Below are positions 10,765 to 21,900 of a DNA stretch of 64,000 nt, piece by piece. The notes under the pieces are model-generated. The model was not told the origin of the DNA and made no database searches. It saw only the letters and a list, made by a program, of their open reading frames with translations. How positions within the stretch are numbered: the stretch's first letter is position 1; every line of letters begins with the position of its first letter. A program made the translations under genes and the position numbers. Origin of the DNA: Lineus longissimus (taxonomy: Eukaryota; Nemertea; Pilidiophora; Heteronemertea; Lineidae); NCBI RefSeq assembly GCF_910592395.1, contig NC_088316.1, forward strand, positions 11,968,001 to 12,032,000. Direction: 5' to 3'.

Positions 10765-11868
10765 TCATTTCATGACGTCATGGGCCATTGACCATTCACA
10801 CAAGTAGATTTATTCACACCGGCGCCACTGAAGTGCGGGTGTGGGACATCATGTATTTAAAAATCGTCTGCTAGGACATACAGGACAACGTCGGCGGAGA
10901 CAGTTGTGACATTTCATTGCAGACAAAGCAAACGTCCACTTCTTCTCGATTTACGTACTTTACTTCAAAAAAGTCAGTTTTAACACGACTAAATCCAGAT
11001 CCAGTCACGTGATTTCTAGTAACTGCCAAACTCGACCCAGTGCCGGAACTGTGAGGTAATAACGTAGGTCACGTGGTCAGAGTGCAGGAGTTCCCGTACC
11101 GCCTGGCTATCCGATTTAGCATCTACCGTTCCGGAACGACATCAGCGCCTCTAGTGTCAAGATCGTAAATTTGCCATTCTTGATTTTGGCGCCAAATGAA
11201 TCCAAAAAAACGCGTTAAAACAATTAAGAATATAATATCAGCTACAAAAATTCGTTATTAACTAACTGGTGAAGAAACATACACAAATATCTAGGCTAGC
11301 AGGTGGAAAATTCATTTATTATTTCACCACAAAGAGCTGCTTCTGTCCAAATATATGAGACAGCTACCGGGGCGGGGACTATTTCTTTATGGGGCCTTAT
11401 TGTTCAGCGACTCCAAGGAATTCTATTTTTAGAGTCCAATGGGGGGGGGGGGGGGGTGGTTCCCCCAATGTACTGACTAAAACCTGTCACTTTCAGAGAA
11501 CGGGGGAGGGGGTTTGGGGGACTCATCCCCCAATGTACTGGCTTATGAATATGTCAGAAGGACGGGTGTTTGGGGGGCTCCCCCATGTCAAACAGTTGTG
11601 TGAGTTCACTAGAGCTTGCTCTTTACATATTAGTGTTAAAACTGACTTTTTTGAAGTAAAGTACGTAAATCGAGAAGAAGAGGACGTTTGCTTTGTCTGC
11701 AATGAAATGTCACAACTGTCTCCGTCGACGTTGTCCTGTATGTCCTAGCAGACGATTTTTAAATACATGATGTCCCACACCCGCACTTCAGATCTACTTG
11801 TATGAATGGTCAATGGCTTATGACGTCATGAAATAATTGCGTCACGAGGAAGGAAACAATGGGAATCA
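10733..11868. repeat. Large inverted duplication (foldback) with about 240-bp arms
   Basis: The left arm (10733-10986) matches the reverse complement of the right arm (11633-11868) closely, apart from an 18-bp segment present only in the left arm near 10810. The outer ends read TGATTCCCATTG / CAATGGGAATCA. Each arm carries TGACGTCA, a CRE-like palindrome. The roughly 650-bp spacer holds runs of G (11441-11458) and GGGGGA-rich tracts. I could not find a clean target duplication, so this may be a foldback transposon or a local inverted duplication. The spacer shows no recognisable gene. Confidence 0.8.
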
Positions 11869-12429
11869 TGGTAACTGTGGTTGCGGTGCGTCGTGAATGC
11901 AGGATCGGCCAACACGCGGCCCGTATGGAATGCGACAAACTGTACCGGAACCAGAATTGTCATGGGTCTGCCCAAATTTTTTCAGATTCGATGGACATGA
12001 TGGATATATGAATTTTGTTTACACTTTATATACATACGTAACCATTACACTCACTACGTTGTGTGAGTTACTAAGTTGAGATTCTCAGTGTGGATCATCC
12101 AGATACAGCACAAGGTTCATTCGCAGTAGAATTAGCTAAGTCCAGTGATGGTCGTTTCAAAATTGCTTGATAAGCGAACTGCGCAATTATGCATTTGTCT
12201 CATAACTCGTCCGAGTGGTGATAATTTGCATCAAAGGCGGACCACGTCGAATCACTTCAGTCATCAAGTGTGACAGGTGACGGTTCGAAGCTGGTAGTAG
12301 ACAAACTGAGTTTGAGTCCTCACCGTGTGACTGCCATCAGTATAGAATCAAGGGGTAAAATTTTGGTGCAGAGCAAATATACATGTATTTTGACCGCTCA
12401 CTGCAGATTGAGTTTCCGATTCTTTTCAG
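11869..12429. other. No gene recognised
   Basis: This stretch upstream of the cysteine-rich exon should contain at least one intron end and possibly the first exon of that gene. No signal-peptide-like frame stands out. Confidence 0.4.
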
Positions 12430-12575
12430 ATGCCTGCACGACTCTCGGTTCAAATTGTGAAAACGACTGCTGTGGTGGTTTGACGTGTCATTGGTTTTCT
12501 GGGTGTACGGTCTTTGGAGAATGTGTCGAAGAAGAAGAAAGACCCTGCGAGTCCCATCCCGGCTGCCAATCGTAG
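12430..12575 (+). CDS. Terminal exon of a small knottin-like cysteine-rich protein
   Basis: A strong acceptor (TTCCGATTCTTTTCAG, AG at 12428-12429) opens an exon that runs to TAG 12573-12575. An AATAAA follows at 12653-12658, so this looks like a true last exon. The exon encodes about 48 residues. The cysteines run C-x6-C-x3-CC-x4-C-x5-C-x5-C, the spacing of inhibitor-cystine-knot (knottin) folds, followed by an acidic linker and two more Cys near the C-terminus. Such modules occur in secreted peptides, antimicrobials, venom-like peptides and larger extracellular proteins. The sequence does not say which. The upstream exon with the signal peptide was not identified. The splice phase requires the preceding exon to end with one base of a codon. 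Confidence 0.6.
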
Positions 12576-12652
12576 TAAAGCCGTTATGTTGTGATCGCAT
12601 CGTAGTTGCAGGACATTACAAGGATCTCGATTGATTAAGATGTAAAGTTCAA

Positions 12653-12658
12653 AATAAA
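12653..12658 (+). terminator. Polyadenylation signal AATAAA
   Basis: A canonical AATAAA lies about 80 bp after the stop codon of the cysteine-rich exon. Confidence 0.55.
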
Positions 12659-13057
12659 AAGTGCGATATTCAACATGTAATAACCTTTAGTATGTTTCTT
12701 AGTCCTCGTCTAATGGGATCTCTGAGTAACAAGGAACCAATACTCGTTTTCACGAAAAAATCTGCAACAGTATTTCACTTCAATACTTCAATGGTAAATA
12801 GGAACGGCGTACCCCTTCCTCTGTCGTCAAGATCTAACAAAAACTTCGGAAGTAACAATCATAAATGGTTGTATTTACACGAGCCTGTAATGCTACACAG
12901 CCTCATAGTTGACCGGCATTAGGATAATCAGCCACTATGTTTTGGTAAATGTATCTGGTCACATTCCTTAGTTCAACTAAGTACCTTTGGCCAGAACGAT
13001 GAAAAACACTATAGATATTGGGTTGCACGTGTTGACCCATCCTGAGATCAGGTTTTT

Positions 13058-14625
13058 GGCTCACCGTAAGGGGAGTCTATATGATAGCGCTGTGTCCGTC
13101 GTCGTCGTCGTCGTCGTCGTCGTATCCTAACAGTGGCACGTTTCTTAACCAGTAAAGCTATGAACTTGAAACTTAGTACATATAACCCCCTATATCACAT
13201 AGCCTCTGGTGCTGAATTTTGGTTCGATCTGATTCCTAACTTTGCCACCAGGGGGCCAAAAGTGGAAATCTAAAAAGTGTGATATCTCGCTTATTAGTGA
13301 TTTGTTTTTGATGAAATTTTTATGGTAGGTTTTCCTAGCAAGGGTATATCACATATCGTACGTGTTTTTGATTTGACCTACTTTTCAAGGTCACAGAGGT
13401 CAAATGGCGTAAATTTGCCATTTGAGTGTAACTGGGGCACGTTTCTTAACCAATAAAGCTATGAACTTGAAATTTGGTGCGCCTGATTCCCTAAATCATT
13501 TAACTTCTGACACCGAATTTCAGTCTGATCTGATTCTCGACTTGGCCACCAGGGGGCCAAAACTAAAAAAAGTAAAAAGTGCAATATCTCGCTTAATAGT
13601 GACTTGTTTTCAATTCTATTTTTATGGTAGGTACTCAGAGCAAGGATACATCACATATCCTACGGTTTTTGATTTGACCTTATTTTCAAGGTCACAGAGG
13701 TCAAATGGTGTGAATTGGCCGTTTGTGTGTAACTATGGCACGTTTCTTAACCACTAAAGCTATGAACTTTAAACCTGGTACACATGACTCCCTAGGTCAG
13801 ATGACCTGTGACACTGATTTTCGGTCTGGTCTGATTCTTAACTGGGCCACCAGGGGGCCAAAACAAAAAATTTGAATAGTGCCATATCTCGCTTATTACT
13901 GATTAGTTTTTGGTAAAAATGTTATGGTAGATATTCTTAGCAAGGATACATCACATATGATACGGGTTTTTGATTTGACGTTCTTGTCAAGGTCGCAGAG
14001 GTCAAACGGCTTAAATTGGCCATTTTAGCGTAACTGTGGCACGTTTGTTAACCCCTAAGGCTATGAACTTGAGACTTTGTACAAAGGACCCTCTAGGTCA
14101 GCTGACCTCTGACCCTGAATTTCAGTCCGGTTTGATTCTCGACTTGGCCACCAGGGGGCCAAAAGTGAAAACCTAGTGATTCGTTTTCAATAACATTTTT
14201 ATGGTAGGTTCTCCTAGCAGGGATACATCACATATCATATGAGATTGGTCGTTTGAGTGAAACTATGGCACGTTTCTTAACCACTATAGCTATGAACTTG
14301 AAATTTGGTGCACATGACTCCCTACGTCATGTCATCTTGGACACCGAATTTCGATCTGATCTGGTACTCAACTTGGCCACCAAGAGGCCAAAACTAAAAT
14401 TGGTAAAAAGTGCAATATCTCGTTTATTAGTGACTTGTTTTTGATGATATTCTTATGGTTACCATAATGGTACTTACTCCAAGCAACGATACATCACATG
14501 TCATACCGACTTTGGTTTGACCTATATACTAATACTATACATGTACAATGTTTCTTAACCTGGATGAATTCCAAAGTACCAAATATCTATACGGTGAGCA
14601 CAATGGCCCCTGGCCGTTTCATTGA
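13058..14625 (+). repeat. Interspersed repeat with about 300-bp tandem units, copy 1
   Basis: The element opens with TTTGGCTCACCGTAAGGGGA and a (GTC)n run (about 13093-13121). It holds five tandem units starting near 13135, 13437, 13738, 14038 and 14270 (period about 301 bp; the fourth unit lost about 70 bp). Each unit begins CACGTTTCTTAACC. The right end reads TACGGTGAGCACAATGGCC, so the two ends are short inverted repeats of GCTCACCGT. Units carry a GCCACCAGGGGGCC block, and the early units carry AGGTCA-CAG-AGGTCA. The frames inside are short and not conserved as protein. An inverted relative lies at 32365-33473. Confidence 0.88.
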
Positions 14626-15935
14626 TACTCCTACCTCGTATACAAAACAATGAGAAAAACTAGTACGATCCGATGGGGAGGGTGGCTGTTCCGATTACTT
14701 TACACGCCTTGTATAGTTTATGTTCAGATTTGCCGTATAATACGATAAACACAGGTAGTACTGAAATCTAATAACTTTCTAACATTTTGATTCTTTAAGC
14801 TACATCGATTTTATGCTGTTAAACATTCTATTGAAGCGATTTTGTGTCTTTATTATAAAATGAAACAAACTTGCAGCGGGGGACGTGCAATTCAGCAAAG
14901 AGCCTTCAATAACCCAAAAGCGGATTTCGCACGGCAAGCGATTCAGCCTTCGATTTACTTTTTCTGGGCGGTAAAACGTACCTACTTATTTCCGAAAAAT
15001 CTACCTACTTATTTCCTGTTCAAAAGTCCGGTGCGGATCAGTTACTCTAAGGATGAACATAATATTGAAAAAAAGGACCACAGTAGGTTTCCAGTTCCAC
15101 TCAGAAATCCGCGTACGACTTGTTGATGATGCATCAACTACATGTACTTTTGGTGCGGGAAGAGCACTGTGTTGCTCGTGCAAAATCCGCTCTAATACAG
15201 AGCGACGCGCTGATTGGGCGCTTTTTTTCTACCGCTACAATCCGTCTGAAGGGAATGGATTTCATCAGGAGATTGTAATATCGAGAGGCGGAGTAGATTT
15301 TAGACCACTGGTTATGTCAGGATGGTGTTGACTATTGGCGCCCTTATTCAGCGCTTTCAGGAATATGATTCTGGGCCATTTTCAAGCCGTTCTTCATCAA
15401 ACCATCTTGCTAAAGACTCGCGTATTTCAAGACTGGCAATCAACCAGCTCTCGATAGTCCTTTGAGGCTGTGAAAAACACCCAATTCAACACAAAAAGTT
15501 TTTTGGATATAGAATTAGTCTGATGTACATGTAACTCTCCAAACAGTACGATAAAAAAAGTTGGTCATGATCACGGTCCTACGACTTTTTCAAGATACAG
15601 TTTTTGTGGTAGTCTCTTAAGGAATCGAAGAATGCCGTTGTGCTTACCGCACATTGTTTCTCTATTTGAGTGAAAAACTGTTGAAGGCGCGAAACTGCTT
15701 GCAATAGTAAGTGATAACTTCAGCGGGACTGAAATATCCTTATAATCTCCCCTTTATTAGTGTGTAACCAACGAGAAACAATTCCCTCGCCTCAAATGGA
15801 ACTGGAAGTGAGCAACCTTCGCCTTCAATCTATAACTGGAAGTTCTCGATATGACCCGGCCTTCACCTCAATATGATGGCAGCCATGGTGGCCATGGCAA
15901 CATGAACACAATCTCGGCGCAGATTTACTTCCGCA
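14626..15935. other. No gene recognised
   Basis: This is about 1.3 kb between the tandem-repeat element and the stop codon of the CNBD2-like gene. Its upper part may hold the 3' untranslated region of that gene, but I saw no clear repeat or coding segment. Confidence 0.4.
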
Positions 15936-18900
15936 TCACATGACCGCGCCCAGGTCTAAAAGCAATCTCCGCTGCTTCAAGAAGTCTCCGACCACCTCTG
16001 TCTTATACTTGTCCCAGTCCACGTGAACTTGGAGCTTGTCCTGTAAAGAGTCATTATCAGGGAAAGGCCGGACCTCAGAGTGGACGAACTGTTTCACTTC
16101 AGTGCTGGCATGCTGGACAAAGAATCTCTTTGAGAAAAGGACCACCTCGGCGCCTTGGCTCACGGCACTGAAGATGGTGCGCTCAGTGTTTGTGTGGCCA
16201 TCTTTTTCTGTGTACAGAGGAAGGTTGTCCAGGCCCTGAAAGTGGGTAATCAATAAATATAACAAAATAAAGGAAAACGATGCGGAAAATCGACGGCGAC
16301 CCAACTTCATTTTGGATCGTGAACACACTGCGGCCGATCATGGGGTCGGTTCATTTATCCGCTGCCTTTAAATTTCTAGCTCAGTTTGAAATTAGGGTTC
16401 TGGCGCCGTTTCTCGGTGTATCAATTTTAAATTCGGTACCAAGAACAACCTTCAAGGATGTCTAGGATAGGCAACTTTAAATATAGGCCTGTGTTCGAGC
16501 CAATGTCCTAAGATGGCCGCGGTGCCGAGGTTCATGTGGCAGTTTTGTTGCAATGACACCTTCGCCAAGTAATTCAGGCCAATTAAGCCGATTGGCCTGA
16601 AATTGTGTCACGGCCCAAAAATTCCAGAACAAAGTCACATTGTATCGTCAACATGGTCAAGCTACTGCTTGTACATGTAAGAAGCTGTTAAGAGTGTTGT
16701 CTTAAAACTATGAGTTCCCAGTTGAAACATTGGCGGAAAATGCGCGCGTGGAGCTTACAGCGGCCTTCATTTAGTACGATTTATCATGTTTACGAAAAGA
16801 CGAAATCGATGATTTAAGATCTCGTCCATTCGGAATTGTCAACTTACAATAACCTCGCCCTCCCGGAGTACAGCTGCTTCCACAAATAACTCTTCTTCCT
16901 CGGCCCTTGGGGTCGACGTTTTGGAGGATGGTTTCACGATCCTTTGCGTCTTCGGCAAGGTCTGTACCTTTCCGCAAGTCTGTTTGATGAGCTAGTAGAT
17001 GGAAATAAATATCAAGGTCAAGGACGGACAAAATGGCCGCCGATGAAGTATTCATTACGTTTATTTGCTTCTGCTGGTTAAGGCCTATCAACCCTTAGAA
17101 AGCCGTTTCATGTGTGTGAGGGGGGGGGGGGGATGTAATCAAGATTTGCCCAGATAACCCTTTGGTTAGACAGCAGAACAATGGGATCTGAGACAAGACC
17201 ACTAATGAATATTCATAGGTTGGATGGTCGAGGCCTATCTATTAGACGAGTGCATGTTTTTAACTCTCAAGTACATATTTGGAGAGGTATTGAAAAAATA
17301 TTTGTTGTGGCAAGTCTACAGATATAAAGAAATTATTTGATGAAAAAATTAATTTCGAATTTTGCTAATTGGGTAATAGGGGGCGTGTTTTGAGTTTTTC
17401 TGCCAGTTGGCTGAAAAGAGTGGAAATATCAAAGTGTGTCTAATTTGTCGATTATCAAAAAATTTCCGTGGTCAATCACCAGTTTATTTTTCACCATTTA
17501 CTTGCCCGACTGTCCGGAATAACATAATCTAAATTTCAGATTCACAACCGCACGCATTATTTGATGCGTCGCGGTCAAACATTGACAATTTAACTGCTAA
17601 AAGGCTTAAAAAATCAGTTGTGGTCTTGTCTCATCTTAGGTCAAGGCGCGGGCAGGCTGTGTGTAAACATAGACCGTGTATTGGGCTAGGTCTAAATTGT
17701 TCAACTACAAGGTAAATGGGCAACATAACGTATTGTCTACAAGTAGATAATTATGCTCATGCTATTGGTCGTGATGGTATTTTTGTCAGTGTATACACGG
17801 TTCAAGATCAAAACAACCAACTGGAACTGACTCCTTTTAGCTTTAATTCAAACATCTTCCAAATCAGACTGAAATATATAAGTACGACAGCCGCCATGAT
17901 CAAAGAGTATGCATTTCATCGAAACATATACGTTCGCTTGCTCAGCAAATGGTAGGAGGTAATAAACGTTGAAGAGTCATATCCTGATATCTTAATATCG
18001 GTTCAAATCAGTTTCAGTATGTTCAATATGGAACCAAAGCTCATTATGGCAGTGTTTAGGAAGACTGCAAAATATCTCTAAATGAACAAGGAAACCTTCA
18101 GTTCGATTCTGGATATTTAATCATACTTTCGCAAAGGTGTCTTCGAAATAGTAAATCAAAGTTTGATTTCATAATCTGGGACATCATGCTTCAAAATTGA
18201 TATTGCAATGATTAATGGCTTGCTATAATTCGAACCATCAGTCGCGTTCCTGTTGGAATGTATGACATGTAAGCTTACATCGAAATAAAACATACACTTG
18301 TTACAGGTTATAGCTAGCTACGACGAGTACCATGCAAGGACTTTGACGAAGGGATTTAAGAAAGAGATTGAATGGAGTAAGGCGTGAAGTAGATAAGAAT
18401 TGAAAGATAGAACTTCAGGGACTAACTAAGTTAGCAAAATTACTGCAGAATTCACTAGGAAATAGTCTCGGTTTTATTCGATGGAAGTTGTGCTAGCGTC
18501 TAGAAGTCAAGCCAGCTCCTGGAGGGCAAACAGCGGGGTGGTAAGAACTAAGTTGTGAAAACCGTGTGTGTTTCAGTCAATGTTTTACAATTTGTGATAA
18601 AATGTCGATCGTACATATATTACATACTGGTACACGATTCTGATTATCGCATGTCTTTTGGCTTTCTTGGGGTGGATGGCCTGGTTCACCCCATACATGC
18701 AGACCAATGAATGGTAGTAAGAGATCCTATCCACCCCAATATTTGACAAAAGACGTTTGATTTAGCACGTAATAAGTACGGAGGACTTAAATAAGGTGGT
18801 GTGCGGTTAAAACTACATGTGCCCGACACATCGCATGCTGAAATCACACACCACACGGGGGCGTTCGAATGTCAACCACTCGATTTGATCAACCTTGTTA

Positions 18901-21900
18901 CCACCAGGTCTGTGCGAATGGTACATGTGTCGTACTTAGTCAGTCGTAATGAAATCGATCAGATCGAACGAGTAAACGCATCGAACCCGCCCTTGATCCA
19001 ACTTACATAGGGACAACAGGAGATTGTAGGAAAAGCCGATTTCATTTTGCTCTCGGAAAAACCAGGATTTCCTATTTTACTCTCTGCGTCATCCAGGGAG
19101 CGAGTTTGGAATCTCTTGGTGTGATCAGGCTTGATAGGTTGATCGGAATCGACAGAGCGAGCAGAGGTGAGAGAGTCGTCGTCTGAGCATGCGCAGAGCA
19201 TGTCGTCAGAACTGTCGCTGAGAGAGAATGCGTCGATTACCTGAGGCTCCGTGGATTGTGGCCGCAGAGACAGGACGTCCTCTGTGGGTTCTCGCTGAAG
19301 GTAAACAAACGAGGAATGGCATGCAGGTCCGGGATTTTGTTAGGATTGAGATTCACTAGCCCGCTTTGGTTATTATCTAGTATTAGTCTGGGATATGCCG
19401 AAAGAGACGCGCAGTAGTATCTTTAAATCAGAGGGCCTAAATTCATCGATGATTTCAAGAAGTGACCAAACAGAAAACTTTTCATTTTGTGGAAACTCCG
19501 CACAAAGATTCCGTATAGTTTGAATGACTCTGTGCATTACATATGAAAGAGTATAATGGCACGAAATGCATGAATAGAGGATAAAGAGTTATAGAAATGA
19601 CATTGTCTTTGAATATCACCATGATAATTGGTGCGTAAGTAGACATGGCTAGTACAACACAGATGGCGCTATCATCTTAATTTCAGAAAAATTGCAGACT
19701 GGTCACTTTGTGAAATCATCCACGAATGACTTGCTCTAATCACAAAGCGTAATTTTTCTGTCAAATTTGCTTTCGAAAACAGATGGATGATAGCTAAGAT
19801 TTCGGATAACACAAACTATAGATGACTATTTTGATACAAAAAATCTAGCTGATTGCCGACAGACGATGGGAAAACGGGTTATGTTGTTTTATTCCCATTC
19901 AAAATCACATGATGTCCATCCAGGGTCGATCTGGATGTTACGTTCAGGTTTTCATCTAATACCATACTTGTTCAAACAGCCACACTACGACTTTGTCCTA
20001 AAGGGACAACTTGGGCGTGCGATTTACCTGACCAGGAGGATAATACCCCTGCTTGACACTACGCGCCACCACATGTAGTATTCATTGATGTCATTCTCTG
20101 ATAACGACTTTCACCAGTGTTGGAAGGCAGTTTTTGGCATGGCTTGCGAATTTCAGGCAAGCCTAAGGTTACACGACGTTCTAGTGCATTTTTATTGCAG
20201 TTCAAAGAGTTTTCATTAATCCTATTTGGAGAAGTTGCGGTCCTGCTGGAAGCGGTTTTTGAACAGAAAACGTATACAGGCTCGGCCTTTCTTTCACCGA
20301 ACATATCACTAACAGTATTTATTATTGCAATCTATAACAGAATGCTTCCATGAAGTGACTAATATATAATACTCACAAATCGCCTTGTTTCGAAAAACTC
20401 TGTCATGGCCCTTGAGACGGGCTTTGGTACAGACACACCCCTGGATCTTGGTATGCCCGTATCGATGCGGGAAGCTAAAGAGAGTAGAACATGTCAACGT
20501 CGCCTATCCTCCGCTCAAAGTCTCATAGTTTACATTTAGCTAAATCATTCATCATCATTATTACCAATAATCATGCTTCTGACGTTCAAATAAAATTGCC
20601 TCTCATAGAAATAGTTGAACAATTGTCACACAGCAGATTTACCGGTATGTCTGACATGCAAGACCCTGTGATCCTGTTGAGCTAGGAACTTAGGCATTGT
20701 TTCGGCAGAATGCAGATTTTCTTGACCACTTTTCTCTATAGTAGATACAAAAATCTATTCCACAAACAGTGTCCATACCTGGATGAACAGATCCAATTCT
20801 AGGCAGTATGGGCGTGGCTTGCTCCCGCCTCGGAGACCGCGGTTTCACAGAATGTAGCTGTTTCAGAATTTGCACATTGCCCTGTAAAATAAATGAAAGT
20901 GCGTTAGGAAAACACAAATTTCACTGGCCGGGCGCTGTGGTCGATGCCCGTTCTACTTCGTAGCTGAGATGGCCACTCAAAGATAACAAAACCCCACAAA
21001 CTGTGGAGGAAAGATTAAAAGAGTAGCTGTCAGAAAATAGGATATACCTTGATGTACTGAGGGACCTTCGTGACAAGGTCAAGGTCAATGTACATGTAAT
21101 AGCAACTCACCGATTTCACGATATAAATCCACTCGCTGTTCCTACAGTCAGTTGCCACTATCGTCCCAGGCCTGAAGAAATGTGACAAACATTTGGTCGG
21201 CTCTCCGATTAGCTTTTCCATTGGCCAGTTTTTCAGGAAAGCTAGTTGTCTGAAAGAAGAAAATGTTATCAGTTGTTGTTCCGAGGAGTAATCAAAAGTG
21301 GCGTACAAGACTAGTACCGCAGCAGCTGCAAGGTCTCTCTCAAAGCGCCTTTCAACAGCCACTTCTACTTTTCTTTTGGGGAAGGATCAAGATGCTGCGA
21401 CCGCAGTGGGGCCAACAGCTGAGATTATATCACTCGACCAATAAGTTCTGCTCAGAAGAATTTGTCTGACTATTGAAACTTTTCTGTTCAGACAGTCCCG
21501 GAAAGGGTCTGCCCAACCACCACCGCTGCGGAGATAGTTTGCCTGCAGAGTCAAGGGAAGCTGTTGTGCAGGAAAAGGACTACTCTACGAAAATCTTGAA
21601 TGATACAGCGAGAATGGCCCGGCACCTTCGCGGTACCGCTATCACAGACCATTTACCTGCAGAACCTGACATGATCTGGTTCTTCGTTTTCATCCTCCGT
21701 GTTGAGGAATATATGGAGGAATTCATCTCGCCCCACGACCAGAAGCTGCATGTGACTGGCACTCTCCACAGTCTCTGTTCGCTGGGTCCGGTAGATTATC
21801 GCGAGTTCCTGAAATAACAAGATGATTGGAATCAGAAGACCAATTTGTGTTAATACGACACCGACTACCTCCTATAACGACCGAAGACAGACACATTAAA

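Noticed and set aside
13093-13121. GTC-run regions considered as CRISPR-like or coding repeats
   Set aside because: They are trinucleotide microsatellites attached to the same end of both interspersed-repeat copies. No CRISPR-type spacer structure exists in this eukaryotic window.
13422-14444. Repeated protein-like frames containing ARFLT-x-x-AMNLKFG in the tandem array, and 32588-32785 in the inverted copy
   Set aside because: They recur with each tandem unit, differ in length and stop positions, and come from the repeat itself. There is no evidence of selection on the protein.
14842-15331. Two overlapping plus-strand frames of about 90 codons
   Set aside because: No domain, no splice or start context, and composition like the surrounding non-coding DNA.
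17716-17955. 79-codon frame in intron 12 of the CNBD2-like gene
   Set aside because: No recognisable domain and opposite to the gene; chance frame.
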